The notes under the pieces are model-generated. The model searched no databases and was not told where the DNA came from. It saw only the letters and a list, made by a program, of their open reading frames with translations. A stretch of 64,000 nt of DNA from positions 42,859,876 through 42,923,875 of the forward strand of contig NC_079205.1 in the NCBI RefSeq assembly GCF_026745355.1. The letters are read 5' to 3'. This stretch comes from Beta vulgaris subsp. vulgaris (taxonomy: Eukaryota; Streptophyta; Magnoliopsida; Caryophyllales; Amaranthaceae). Shown here in pieces: positions 1 through 10,604 of this stretch. Every line of letters starts with the position of its first letter. The stretch's first letter is position 1. The position numbers and the translations under genes are program-made.

Positions 1-820
1 TCTCATCCATATGACACATGGTAGTGTTTTTTTTTAATCCATAGCCTATTGATGGTGCTATTGAGACGCACTTGATGGATTTATATTGCGAGGTTGAGCT
101 TTTGCTCTTAATGGTTTCCCTTCGGGGTGGTGTTATTGAGAAACACTTGATGGACTACCTACGTAAGTGTGGAGGTTAAGCCGCCTTCTATGAAAGACTG
201 GACTATCTTTCTAGAGCACTTATCAAACCCATGGAATGCGCATGGCTATAAAGCGCTTGTGAAGTATCGCAGAGACTGCACAATCTTAAGGTACGTATGT
301 GTTGTGGGGGTCTCAACGGAACTCTAGTGAGTTCAAGAGAAATTCACTCACTAGAAAGTAAGTTGTTGCCTCATTTCAATATGCATTAATTCAAATCTCA
401 AATCAAAAGATATTGATGCTTAAGTACTTTCCTTTCCTTACCCAGGAATTTCTTTTTCTTTTCAGAGCCTTTGTGGAGGATTGTTGGAATCAAGGCTTGA
501 AGAGTCTTGCCTTACTTTCAATAAAGTCCCACATTGCTTAAGGGAGGGAATACTCCCTTGCTCTATATATTCCCTTTTTCCTTATTCTTATTGAGTTGGT
601 ACTTGAGATGATTTTGTGGTCGGATGTCATGCTTGGGTTTGGGCTTGCTATCACACACGCGTGCACGCTGTCCAGATCGATTACCACCGTTGTCGGGCCG
701 TAATTGCTTTCAAGTCAGTGGTCTCCTACCACGGCACAACCTTGAAATCAATGTTTTTTTTGCCATTGCGATTGTCAGTTTCTAACTATAATAAGTGTAA
801 AATATTCTTCTAAGTCTTGC
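1..820 (+). mobile_element. Probable copia-type 3' internal end plus LTR remnant
   Basis: No coding sequence is recognisable. A purine tract (tgtggagga) at about 471-480 is followed at 482 by TGTTGGAATC, the usual polypurine tract/LTR-start arrangement of many plant copia elements. Downstream lies a 'gtcccacattgctta' stretch and a TATA-like 'ctctatatattccc', as in LTR promoters. The upstream 480 bases would be the 3' untranslated part of the internal region. The LTR end is not clear because a MITE begins at 836. The 65-residue open frame at 616-813 has no recognisable domain and is probably chance. The family assignment is an inference from layout only. Confidence 0.35.
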
Positions 821-835
821 AAAGGAAAAAATATC

Positions 836-1719
836 GGTTTTTTCACCAAGTACACCCGGGTTTTTGAAAAATTCATGAGGTACCCCCAACTTTTCAAAAT
901 ACACGGGGTACCCCTCAGTTTCATGTAGATACACTCATATGCCCTTAATGACTAACGGTGTTAACCGCCGTTAGTCATTAACCCTAATTTTTCATTTTAA
1001 ATCCTAATTAACCCCTAAGCCTAGCTCTAATCTTTACCCTAAACTTAACCATAATCCTAAAACTAACCCTAACCATCCACCATCCCCTCCCCCACCCTCC
1101 CACCACCCCTACAACTTCACCACCCCTCCCACGCCTCCTCTCACCACCCACCACCCCTACAGATCCACCCTCTCGCCAGCCCCTTCCCACATCCCACCCT
1201 CGCAACCTCGCTAGGCCTCCTCCACCCACGCATTTCATCAATTTTGCACCCCTCCCCCACCCCCGCGTTGGGAAGGGGGTCTATTATGTCGAGTTGCGCT
1301 GATGTGGCGAAGAAGGGGGCCGCGCTGCTGTGGCAGGGAGGGGGGTCGCGCTGCTATGGTGGGGGAGTGGGTTCGGGCTGCTGCGGGCCGGGGGTGGGGA
1401 AGGAGGGGCTGTTGGGGTGGTCGGGGGGGGGGGGACTAGGTGGTGGTTGGGATTAGGGTTAGGGTTAGGATTAGTGTTAGTTAGGAATTAGGTTTTAGGG
1501 TTTATTTAGGTTATATAGGGTTTATTTATGTTAATTAAGGTTTAATTAGGGGAAATTAAGGGTTAATTAGGGATAATACGAACGGCGGTTTACGCCGTTA
1601 GACATTAAGGGTATTTGAAGGTATTAACATAAAACTGAGGGGTACCTCGTGCATTTTGAAAAATTGGGGGTACCTCGTGAATTTTTTGAAAACTCGAGGG
1701 TACTTGGTGAAAAAATCAA
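836..1719. mobile_element. Mutator-type foldback MITE (long TIRs, 9-bp TSD)
   Basis: The left arm (from 836, about 150 bp) and the reverse complement of the right arm (ending 1719) match closely. Both run through 'tttttcaccaagtac', 'gaggtaccccca', 'gaggggtac'-type blocks and a 'cgccgttag' block. The direct repeat AAAAATATC lies at 827-835 and again at 1720-1728, a 9-bp target duplication typical of Mutator-like elements. The inner parts are also inverted: CCCTAA-rich and C-rich on the left, TTAGGG-rich and G-rich on the right, so the whole unit can fold back. No transposase is present. Open frames inside (1008-1241 minus, 1244-1456 plus) are low-complexity Gly/Arg-rich artefacts. Confidence 0.85.
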
Positions 1720-1744
1720 AAAAATATCTATAACTACAACATAA

Positions 1745-3130
1745 GAGCATGCCAACTCATAGTAGAATTGGCCATAAGATTGGTTCATCAATCAAGCTCA
1801 AAAAAAACTTTGGATTGCATCCATGGTTATTTTTATTTTTTAAGTTGGGTCATAGAATGACTCAATCCATATTTGGGCTACCTAAGATCCAAAACATGGA
1901 TGAAGTCATGTAAAAGAAAATGGGGGAGGGCCCACAAAAATGTTGCTGAAATTTGGCTGGGAAAACTCAAAATGTTGCGTTTTGATATGCAAAAAATGTA
2001 AGAATCAATCATCTTATGCCACGTGTGCATCTGTTGAACATCGCCAATAATGACAAATATGGGCACGTGGATGTTTAATTGCGGTGGTTATTTTTTTTAT
2101 CTAGATTTTGTATTCTGAATAACTTTACAAATACAAATAAAAAAAAAAATCATCAATGCTCATATTTTTTTGAGATCTTTAAATAGACATCCAGATTGTT
2201 ATAATATGACACATTTCTAAAATTAATTATTTTCTCTCTACATATATTTATCTTTGGAAGCTTTTATTCTAGAAGAAATTATTATTGAAGACAATTGAGG
2301 TGAGTCAAGAATTGTATTTATCCATTTTCGTATTTTATATAGTAGAATTATCTTTAATTGTTAAACTGCTTACAGTAATTATTATTTAGTACCGAATTTT
2401 TAACATAAATTTTTATCAATTGTTGAATTTTATATGTTAAGCATTGTGATAAATTAATCATTCAATTTTAGTTATATATAAAAATCAAATGCTATTATAT
2501 AGAATACTAATTGTGTTTCATATGTAAATTTCTTATGCACTTGTTGAATTTTGTAAAGAAATTATTATTTAATACTCAAAATCTATTAAGCATTTTGATA
2601 AATTAATAATTCGATTTTAATTAGGTATGTGTCATAATGTAATGCTATTATGTAAAATACTAATCATGTTTAACACGTAAATTTGTTAGCACTTGATGAT
2701 AAATTAAATTTATTAGAAACATTATTTTATAATAATAATAAGTTAACCTTTGTCCAATCCGTTAAAAATAAGTCATCTTTTGATTATTTTCTGAATAAGT
2801 ATACTTTTTATATTTATCAATTTTAAACAAGTTAAATTACAGATAATATGACTTATTTCTTTCTTTTTTCTAATTTTTAGTTTCTTTTGGTTTTCTCTCT
2901 CATCCTTCTGAGAGTAGCACATATCATATTTAAGCGGTAAAATTAGTTAACAACAGGCAAGGGCTTGCTAAAAATATAATGGTGTTAAAGGTTGGCTTAT
3001 TCAATGATAATCAAAAGATTGACTTGTTTTAGTGAATGGCTTATAGATTGACTTATTCTTGACTATTTTTCTTTATAATAATTATTGCTAATCAATAGTA
3101 TTACTTTTGAACTTGTTGAAATATAAATTA
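1745..3130. other. AT-rich non-coding 5' region of the Harbinger element
   Basis: About 1.4 kb of AT-rich sequence without a convincing open frame; a 62-residue minus-strand frame at 1878-2066 shows no domain. Short imperfect direct repeats are visible, for example 'agcatt.tgataaatta' around 2440 and 2590 and 'aaatttgttagcacttg'-like stretches around 2530 and 2680. I see no promoter that can be assigned with confidence. Confidence 0.5.
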
Positions 3131-3131
3131 T

Positions 3132-3147
3132 AATATATATATATATA

Positions 3148-3189
<42 letters not shown>

Positions 3190-3201
3190 GGGGGGGGGGG
3201 G
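3132..3201. repeat. Compound microsatellite (TA)n-(GT)n-(G)n
   Basis: A run of TA dinucleotides is followed by about 18 GT units and then 15 consecutive G residues. A shorter relative (GTGTGT followed by a run of G) occurs at about 6078-6090, exactly where the second copy of the Harbinger ORF1 region begins. The microsatellite therefore marks the left breakpoint of the duplication. Confidence 0.9.
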
Positions 3202-3785
3202 AGGTGCGCATTTTTTCAAAACTTATAAGTGATTATATTATTGGTGTTCACATGTGTGATTTCAATTTGTTATGTTAGTTTGTTCTTTTACTTATCATAA
3301 TATATGTTTATATTTAGGAAAAATTACAATGCACCCTAACGCTTTCGAATGTTTTAATTTGGCTTCACTTTCAACTCGTTCTTTGCCTCTCATCCAAACT
3401 TCCAAGTGCGCAACATGCAAATGATGAGAGAAAATCTAAACATTGGGCTAAGCTCAGGAGACAAAAACAATGTTGTTAAACTAATCATCTCCCTGCCTCA
3501 ACTGAGCCGATCCTTTCACCTACGGTGCGAGTTAATCCATCAAGAACAAAAACAATAGAAGTTGGTGGATCAACCCCTAAGACGCAATGGTCAAAGAGAG
3601 AGGATGAAGCTCTTATTCTTTACTTCTTCGAGCATTCTACTGATGAGGTTGTGTCAACCAATGTGATTGGTGCTAAATTATGGAGAAACATACACCAGTC
3701 ATACGAAGCGACTCGGGCTTCAATGCCTCATGAGTTTCCCTTTCGAAGTTTGGACATGATGAAGAGTCATTGGAAAATTATTTGA
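3202..3785 (+). pseudogene. Harbinger ORF1 (Myb/SANT-like), truncated copy A
   Basis: The start region at 3329 (ATG) breaks frame within a few dozen codons. An open stretch at 3525-3785 then reads TQWSKREDEALILYFF, followed by a GAKLWRNI.QSYEATRASMP.EF-type segment and MMKSHWKII. This is the trihelix/Myb-SANT DNA-binding region of plant PIF/Harbinger ORF1 proteins, often annotated as glutathione S-transferase T3-like or no-apical-meristem-associated proteins. In active elements ORF1 assists the transposase in DNA binding. The copy stops directly after the SANT-like region, where CACTA-derived DNA begins. It shares its whole length with 6083-6600, but retains about 75 bp that copy B has lost. 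Confidence 0.75.
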
Positions 3786-4329
3786 TTCATAGAGAAAGCG
3801 GATGATTAGAAGCATGTATCTCATCATGAAATAGCCGCATTCATCTCCTCCCATTTGTTGAGCACACTACACGAAATTTAATACATATATTAGAATCGGA
3901 AAAAAAAAATACTAAATAGAATTGTAAAATGTGTATCAAACACAAACCATTAGAGCTTTACCTGCATAGTTATCCAAGACAATTTTGTTCCTTTTTTGGA
4001 TCCTTCAAGGCGCGTGAATTTTGTATATGCACTAAGTACAAAAAATTTATAACAATAAAAGAATTACTACAAACATTTATAAATTATTTAAAATATCATA
4101 AAATACATGTAAACTTACTAACATGTATATATAACAATTATTAACTTACGCATGTAGTAGTATCTTGATAGCTAAGGATCTATCTCTCCGAAGTGAATCA
4201 AATATATATACCGTTTTTTTTTTTGATAGAGAAAGAACGAGAAGAATCTAGTGTTCCCTAAAGCATGCAACAAAATGTGATGTTCATATATATAACTACA
4301 AGTTCATATCTAAAGATAAAACAAAGTAA
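3786..4329. other. AT-rich non-coding stretch at the Harbinger/CACTA-fragment junction
   Basis: No domain is recognised in either strand. A plus-strand frame at 3929-4144 (71 residues) is Tyr/Leu/Lys-rich without motifs. This may be intron or 3' sequence of the minus-strand Ulp1-type fragment that follows, or flanking DNA carried with it. Confidence 0.35.
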
Positions 4330-5960
4330 AGACTAGTTTAACTAACATACTTTTCAATGTACGGACATATGATGTAACGCATTGGTTGATTCGCTTTCAT
4401 TGAATTTGCCATGTAGTTGATCACGACATATGGTTCATTGAATATCATGGTCTCTAAAATCAAACTAGGGCACATGAAACCAATATTTGCATCTACATTC
4501 TCCTCAATCTCATCTGCCAAGTACCTACACTCCAAATACTTATAGTTAGATGAACAATAATAATAATGATTATCAATTTTAATTAGTTTAGAGTTTGAGG
4601 AATCTCACATCATAAATACTTGCAAAACAGATACATTAAGTCATTCTCCCGTCAGAAATTGAAAAACATCTTGTCGAGAGATAATGATCATATGATCACT
4701 AACATAGTCGAAGAAGGTACCCTGACTAACTTCCATGGTAAAAGGCTCATCTGCGGGTTCTTTTGCAAAATATTCGATGCAGATCCTTGACAATATCAGG
4801 CATATCCTCTAGTGACAAGTCAATGAATGGATCTACGTGTCTATGTGTAGACTCATCGGTGCAAGGATCATTATCAACTTTTTTTTTCTTCTTCTTCATC
4901 GCACCTTCTTTAGGTATATGTTCCTAATTTAATTCGACTTCTTTTTAATTTATAGTAGGGTTTTTTTGTCAGAAAGGACCTAATAAAATACAAGTTTTGT
5001 GGGGAAGGACCTAATAAAAAAAGTTTGTCAAAAAGGACCTAATAAAATACTTCCGATTGTGAACAGGAACCACTTTATGAATTTCCGGCCAAATTTACCA
5101 TTTATCGGTGTTGACCTTTTTTTTTTTTTACCCTTATGACTCTTTAATGTTCTGTTCCTATTTTAAATCCAATGGGATGCAAATTCTTTAGATGGGTGGA
5201 TGATGAGATGACAGAATGGCAATGAAAGAAGTTTTTGTTGAATGAGTTGAAGGTGGTAAAGCAAGAAATGGCTTTGATGAAAGTTGAAGCATAATTTGAG
5301 AAGTTGAAGTTGAAATTAAAGATGAAGAAGGAGAAGGTTAAGCCAACGGGAACATTAAGTTTGGGGATTCAATAGGGATTTGTGTGCTGTAAAATAGAAA
5401 CAGAATATTAAAGAGTCAGCTAGGGGTAAAAAAAAGGGTCAACGCTGGTAAATGGTAAATTTGGCCGAAAATTCATAAAGTGGTTCCTGTTCACAATCGG
5501 AAGTATTTTATTAGGTCCTTTTTGACAAAAAATTTTTTATTAGGTCCTTCCCCACAAAACTTGTATTTTATTAGGTCCTTTTTGACAAAAAACCCTTCAT
5601 ATTATATATAAAATAAAGATTACTTGGTATATATAAATCAAGATTTCTAAGTATATATACATTTAGATTTCTTATTATATAAATCAAAATACTAAACATA
5701 AGTTACCTGATTATCAGAGGCTAAAAATACCAACTCTTTCGGGCATTGTATGAATGAACCTTCAATTTGACTGAGTTTCATGATGAATGGATTAGGTACT
5801 GGAACTGGAGCATCTGCGTAATCCGCAAAAAAAATCATCAACACTCACTTTCACGGTGCTCGTAGGATGTGACGATGACTCCTTTCGTGGATGAACGATA
5901 TCCTCAGCTACAATAATCGGTCCCGAGACATAGCTATTGCCAAAAGACATGGAACTTGAC
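4330..5960 (-). pseudogene. CACTA-type Ulp1 (C48 peptidase) gene fragment
   Basis: Reading the minus strand from about 5960: a stretch ending GSFIQCPKELVFLASDN, then (after an inserted MITE) a segment with SRQDVFQFLTGE, then at 4535-4338 IGFMCPSLILETM, NYMANSMKANQP and YIICPYIEKYVS. The same order of motifs occurs in the CACTA gene at the right end of this window (GSLFLWPRALVRLSDQ, then FGWLCPSFVRDN and YKIILLPYIES). There they precede the His-Asp-Cys core of a Ulp1-like protease. Here the sequence stops before that core, so no catalytic residue is seen. Several frame breaks and a MITE at 4958-5595 make it a relic. Confidence 0.6.
4958..5595. mobile_element. Mutator-type TIR element carrying a GRF zinc-finger-like fragment
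   Basis: The ends are long inverted repeats of about 200 bp: GGGTTTTTTTGTCAG at 4958 inward, and the same read inward from 5595 on the other strand. The arms share the 'aggacctaataaaa' blocks, 'cggaagtattttatt' and a 'gtggttcctgttcac' block. Flanks tttatagta (4949-4957) and ttcatatta (5596-5604) match at 7 of 9 positions, consistent with an eroded 9-bp duplication. The middle (about 5160-5390, plus) reads GCKFFRWVDDEMTEWQ followed by a Lys/Glu-rich helix, matching the C-terminal part of plant GRF-type zinc-finger proteins. That fits a captured gene fragment as in Pack-MULEs. No transposase is present. Confidence 0.75.
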
Positions 5961-6217
5961 TCTTAACATCCAATGAGAGCACAATGTCATTAATTAAGTG
6001 TTTTAGAAGCATAATATCATAATCTTAGAACATATATAAAATTAATACATACCTGCAACTTCACAAATGGATTATATGTGTGTGGGGGGGGGGTGCGCAT
6101 TTCTTCAAAACTTATAAGTGATTATATTATTGGTGTTCACATGTGTGATTTCAATGTGTTATGTTAGTTTGTTCTTTTACTTATCATAATATATGTTTAT
6201 ATTTAGGAAACATTACA

Positions 6218-6981
6218 ATGGACCCTATCGTTTTCGAATGTTTTGGCTTCACTTTCGACTCGTTCTTTGCCTCTCATCCAAACTTCCAAGTGCGCAACAT
6301 GCAAATGATGAGAGAAAATCCAAACATTGGGATAAGCTCAGGAGACAAAAACAATGTTGTTGAACTAATCATCTCCCTGTCGCAACTAAGCCGATCCTTT
6401 CACCTACGGTGCCTGTTAATCCATCAAGAATAAAAACAATAGAAGTTAGTGGATCAACCCCTATGACGCAATGGTCAAAGAGAGAGGATGAAGCTCTTAC
6501 ACCAGACATACGAAGCGACTCGGGCTTCAATGCCTCATGAGTTTCCCTTTCGAAGTTTGGACATGATGAAGAGTCATTGGAAAATAATGTGTCCAAATGT
6601 GATGAGGTGGGTTGGATGCATGAACAAGCACTTCAATTAAAGAGGAGTGGGGTAAATGATGTAGATGTTATTCGCAAAGCTCACATAACTTACCGGCAAG
6701 CCACTAACAAAAACTTCTAAGTTGAGCATGCTTGGGAAAATTTTAAATTATATCTGAAATGACAACCAAGAGTCCAACGATTCTTACCTAAGAAAGGAAA
6801 GGCTATAGCAGAACTAACTCCCTCTGATCCGGATAGCGATAGTAGTGGTACAAGAGTCCGACTAGTTGAAGATTATGACAATGATGAAGCAGAAGACGAT
6901 GTTACGTCCAGTGTGTTTGTATCCGATGGAAATAAGCGTCCATATGGTGTAAAGAAGGACAAAGAAAAAAAGAAGAGTTAA
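6218..6981 (+). pseudogene. Harbinger ORF1 (Myb/SANT-like), copy B, broken
   Basis: The ATG at 6218 opens a frame reading MDPIVFECFGFTFDSFFASH, which shifts out near 6400. The frame continues as TQWSKREDEAL, then lacks about 75 bp relative to copy A (the segment encoding the middle of the SANT-like helix). Beyond the end of copy A it retains KCDEVGWMHEQALQLKRSG, DVIRKAHITYRQ, RVQRFLPKKG, DSDSSGTRVR and RPYGVKKDKEKKKS followed by a stop. This matches the C-terminal layout of plant Harbinger ORF1 proteins, which end in a 'RP.G.DKAK.K' basic tail. In-frame stops and shifts make it non-functional. It lies about 860 bp upstream of the transposase relic, the usual ORF1-transposase order. Confidence 0.75.
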
Positions 6982-7494
6982 AGGAGGTTTGTCTGAGAAT
7001 CACATACTTTGGGTGAAATAATTACACTACATACTTAAATAAGAGCAGAAGACATTAATTTGAGCAAAGAAATGTTGAAATTTGAAAGGTACAAAGAGAG
7101 GAGGAAGGCATGGATGATTGAGTTAGAAGAAAATAATCATAGGTTAATGTAGTTAAAGATCAACACTAATCTCTTAAATACTCTACTAGTGAAGCCTTCA
7201 TTGAATCCATGAGAGAAGTTGAAGGACAAATTATTCCCTAAAATCTATGGTGCGGAAGATTAATTTTTTTTTCTTCTTAAGATTACTAGTTCATCATGTT
7301 TGTTGTCGCTACTATTTCCTTACTTTATTTATAATAATTAATTTAATAGGTTCTTGTTATCACTTTATTTGATGTTTAGTAGTTAATTCTTTAAGTATTG
7401 TTTATGTGGCTATTTTTGCAATGGATGTTCACTTAATCTGTTATAAGTTGTTGTCTTACAAGATTTAGTATTATTTTCTTTACTTATCATAATT

Positions 7495-7800
7495 GTGTAG
7501 TCATTTCACCTCAAACATAGCATTATGTTGTCAACTCAAAATTTATCTACTATACTTTGCATTGTGTTGTCACCTCACCAATAATATACTACATTTTGCA
7601 TTGAATGGTCACTTCGTCTTTAATCCACTACACATTGCATTGTATGATCACCTCACCTTTAACCTATTATACTCATCATTGTGTGGTCACTTCACAATTA
7701 ATTCAATGGACTCACCCTTTTGTGGTGACTACACAACCATATACTTCTATAAATACTTATATTTATTGTTTGTATACTATACTCACCATTATGCAGTGAC
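7495..7800. repeat. Degenerate ~39-bp tandem repeat
   Basis: The block 'cattgtgtggtcacttcac' recurs with variation at about 7521, 7559, 7598, 7637 and 7677, spaced 38-40 bp, followed by a weaker copy near 7720-7790. The repeat produces overlapping open frames in two phases (7493-7813 and 7605-7799), which are therefore repeat artefacts. It lies between ORF1 and the transposase of the Harbinger element. Confidence 0.75.
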
Positions 7801-7834
7801 TACTAAACCCTAAACACTTAAAAAAGTGTTGTCT

Positions 7835-9157
7835 CAAATAGCTAGCACTAGTTCTGCTTCATATATGAAGCCATTGATGAAGCGATTAATGATTACTTCA
7901 TTTATCATAATACAACACTGGAGCAAACTCCACGTCAACGACGACGTCAACCACCACAAGATCTGCGAGATGAACATCCTGAAGCTCCCCTCGCACTACC
8001 AATCATGGATAGAGATCGAGAACAAGCTAACATTCAACTATATAATGATTACTTAGCTATTAATGCTATCTATGGTGATAACATCTTCCAAAGGAGATTT
8101 TGCATGCGAAAACATGTGTTTCTACGTATCATGGAGGTCGTTACAACCAACCATCTTTCTTTACACAGAGAGTTGATGCGATAGGAAGAATGGGCTTATC
8201 TCCATTGCAAAAATGCACAACAACCATATGAATGTTAGCGTATGGCATGTCAGCTGATATAGTTGACAAGTACTTGCGTTTAGGTCGCATCAGTGCTAGG
8301 ACATCCCTTTTAAAATTCGCTAAAGGGGTGATTGCTTTCTTTGGGGAGCAATATTTGAGGAGACCGACAAATACATATTTAGAGAGGCTTATTGGTCAAG
8401 GAGAGCGACATGAAGCGTTGATTAAATGTATTGGGAGTGGAATAATTGCCCTTCTACGTGGAAATCTCAATATCAAGGATGTTGCGGAAAAGCAAAACTC
8501 ATTCTCAAAGCCGTGGCATCGTAAGATCTTTGAATTTGACATTCCTGTTTCGAGATTCCAGGTTTGTGTAATGATTTCAATGTCCTTTATCATTCTCCTG
8601 TTTTTGATGATGTCCTCCACGGGAGTTCCCCTGGCGTTAATTTTACGGTAAATGGACAACATTACAACATGGGGTATTACCTAACTGATGGTATTTATCC
8701 TCAATGGACTGCTTTTATCTATGGGTTTTCTTCCACAAACTGATAAACAAAGAGTATCTGTTGATCATCAAGCAGTCGTGCGCAAGGATGTTGAACGTGC
8801 ATTTGAAGTTTTACAAGCGAGATTTGCTATTATACGTAAAACCATCACTTGCTTAGGATGAAGACAAATCGAGCAATATCATGGTTGCTTGTCATCATGC
8901 ATAACATGAATGTTGAGGATGAGCGAGAATCATATATTCAATGTGCTGACACCACAAAATTCATTGAAGACCAACCACGAAATAGGGGTAATGCAAGTGC
9001 GGCAACTAGTATCTAGGCCCCATTTTGATATGCCAACGAATGCCTTTTTAACATGGCTATAAGGGTTGCAAGATGCGAGAAGTCAACCTATATTTCTCTT
9101 AAATCATATTTAATTGAGCATATTTGGCTTCGATATGATCGTAATAATGAACAATAG
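7835..9157 (+). pseudogene. PIF/Harbinger DDE transposase (DDE_4 / ALP1-like), broken
   Basis: From about 7870 the reading is DEAINDYFI, DREQANIQLYNDYLAINAIY, FQRRFCMRKHVFLRIMEVV, then MLAYGMSADIVDKYLRLG with an EQYLRRPT segment. These are hallmarks of plant Harbinger transposases and the domesticated ALP1 family. The three acidic catalytic positions can still be found, in different frames: the first Asp near 8424 (directly followed by a stop, then MYWEWNNCP), the second in PGLCNDFNVL near 8560, and the Glu in RKDVERAFEVLQARFAI near 8785. MHNMNVEDER and KSYLIEHIWLRYD close the protein. At least four frame breaks and one in-frame stop remove activity. Confidence 0.85.
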
Positions 9158-9447
9158 TCTTAATATCTGGATTATTTATGGTAAGTAGTTTGTAGTAGTA
9201 GTTATTGTGTCTTTCGTTTTATTGAATAAATTTAAGTAGTTTGTAGTAGCAATTATTTGTGATTTTATGTCGATGTCTTGTTTCATTATTATGTTGTTAA
9301 ATACGTAAAATTAAATGATGATTGCGCTAGTCAATAATCCCAACTAAAACTTAATTTTTTTAATCCAAATTAATTACTACTAAATCACAAATATGTTGGG
9401 GTACTACTACTAAATGAATTTAATAGGATCATAAATATCCAAAATAA

Positions 9448-9532
9448 AAGGATAGGAGTTAGCTCAAGTGGGTAGAGCACTCCCCCTTGGCTAAGGGTTC
9501 CCTTGGGCTAACTTAATTTCCTAATAAAAAAA
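9448..9532 (+). mobile_element. Short tRNA-derived SINE (85 bp) with 11-bp TSD
   Basis: The block 'agttagctcaagtgggtag' followed by 'agcactcccc' looks like a tRNA 5' half with a pol III A box. A degenerate B-box-like 'gggttccc' follows and the unit ends in 'taataaaaaaa'. The direct repeat ATCCAAAATAA flanks it exactly (9437-9447 and 9533-9543), as expected for target-primed retroposition. It is shorter than most plant SINEs, so it may be a truncated or tRNA-only retroposon. Confidence 0.75.
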
Positions 9533-9856
9533 ATCCAAAATAATTTTATCATAATCTTGTATAATAGTAGTATTATAAATATCAAAAGGTACAAATTAAA
9601 TAATGTTTTGATGTAGGAAAGAGAAAGTAGGTGGGATATAGTAAAAAGCAGGAGAGAGAAAATAGGTGGGGTATAGTAAAAAGTATGAGAAAGGAAGATG
9701 ATATTCTTTTTTTTTTTATTGAGTCATGAATGGGGTACATTTGTCAAAATGAGACATAAAGACATGAAGTATTACAAAATTTGATAAAATGAGAAAGTTG
9801 ATGAGAGAGATTGATGACATGTTTTTATTTTTTGGGCATCAGTGGCGATGCTCTAA

Positions 9857-10604
9857 CAATTAACTGAAAAAAGAAATAGAACATAACTAGTTGTCGCCTC
9901 GGGCGAACGTCGGGTCATTGCGTATAATTCGTTTATTATTTATTAATGAAATTAATTAATTACAAGCCCCCATATCAGCGTATACATCTATATTACACAT
10001 TACGACCGCCAATACTTCATAACTTTCAAGTAGTATTGAATATCGGGCTCCTATAATTTTAATTGTTATATCATTCACTTTTCGCAAAATGAGTCACTCT
10101 TTTAAGTCAAAATGATTCAATTTTAAACAAAGAATAGTTGTTTACCTTAAATGAGTCACTTGTATATAAGTAAAAGTGACATATTTAGGACAAAAGGTTA
10201 CTCAGGTCTATAGGGTAACTTTTTGTATTAAATAAATCACTCTTGTATAAGTTTATAAGTGTCTATATATTTAAAACAAATAGTTATCCGATGCATAAAC
10301 TCGTATCATACAATGGATGGTCCTTCAAATAGTTGATTTGACACGACAAAGTTTGTAATATCATTTTTCAAGTTATAAAGACATGTTCCATTTCCATTTC
10401 TACCTATAATTTATTGAAATTAACTACTACCTCCGTTTCATATTATTTGTAATGATCATACTTTATGTCAAATCGTCATAAATAATATCAAACAGAGGTA
10501 GTACAATATATTTTTCTCAAATTTCTCATTCACATCGGTAATACTGTATTTTTTATTTTGTAAAAGGCTAAGCATAAATTAAGGTTTAGTGGGCCCATTA
10601 GAAA
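9857..10604. other. AT-rich spacer between the Harbinger and Mutator-type elements
   Basis: No gene is recognised. The segment contains repeated 'aaatgagtcac'-like and 'agtcact'-like phrases (about 10090-10260) and a small Stowaway-like MITE at 10427-10501. Confidence 0.5.
10427..10501. mobile_element. Minimal Stowaway-like MITE
   Basis: The 75-bp unit begins CTACCTCCGTTTCATATTAT, and its other end reads CTACCTCTGTTTGATATTAT on the complementary strand. The inverted repeats thus cover most of the element. It is flanked by TA on both sides (10425-10426 and 10502-10503), the Stowaway/mariner duplication. No coding capacity. Confidence 0.85.

Larger units (their letters stand above)
1745..9853 (+). 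mobile_element. PIF/Harbinger transposon, decayed, with internal duplication and nested elements
   Basis: The bounds are inferred from short terminal inverted repeats: GAGCATGCCAACTCAT at 1745 and, reading inward on the other strand from 9853, GAGCATCGCCACTGAT. Both ends are flanked by TAA (1742-1744 and 9854-9856), the 3-bp TWA duplication typical of PIF/Harbinger. Inside, in the expected order, are a Myb/SANT-like ORF1 (present twice, both broken) and a DDE_4-type transposase (broken). The ~8.1 kb length is inflated by a CACTA-derived fragment, a Mutator-type element, a SINE and a segmental duplication. The TIR match is short, so the exact ends are less sure than the element identity. Confidence 0.65.

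Noticed and set aside
1008..1456. Gly/Arg-rich open frames on both strands
   Set aside because: They lie in the C-rich and G-rich arms of a foldback MITE and have no domain; base composition explains the absence of stops.
3929..4144. 71-residue Tyr/Lys/Leu-rich frame
   Set aside because: AT-rich DNA, no motif, adjacent to the minus-strand CACTA relic; most likely chance.
7493..7813. 106-residue open frame with repeated CGHFT/LCGHLT units
   Set aside because: The frame is produced by a ~39-bp degenerate DNA tandem repeat and is open in two phases, so it is not a zinc-finger protein.
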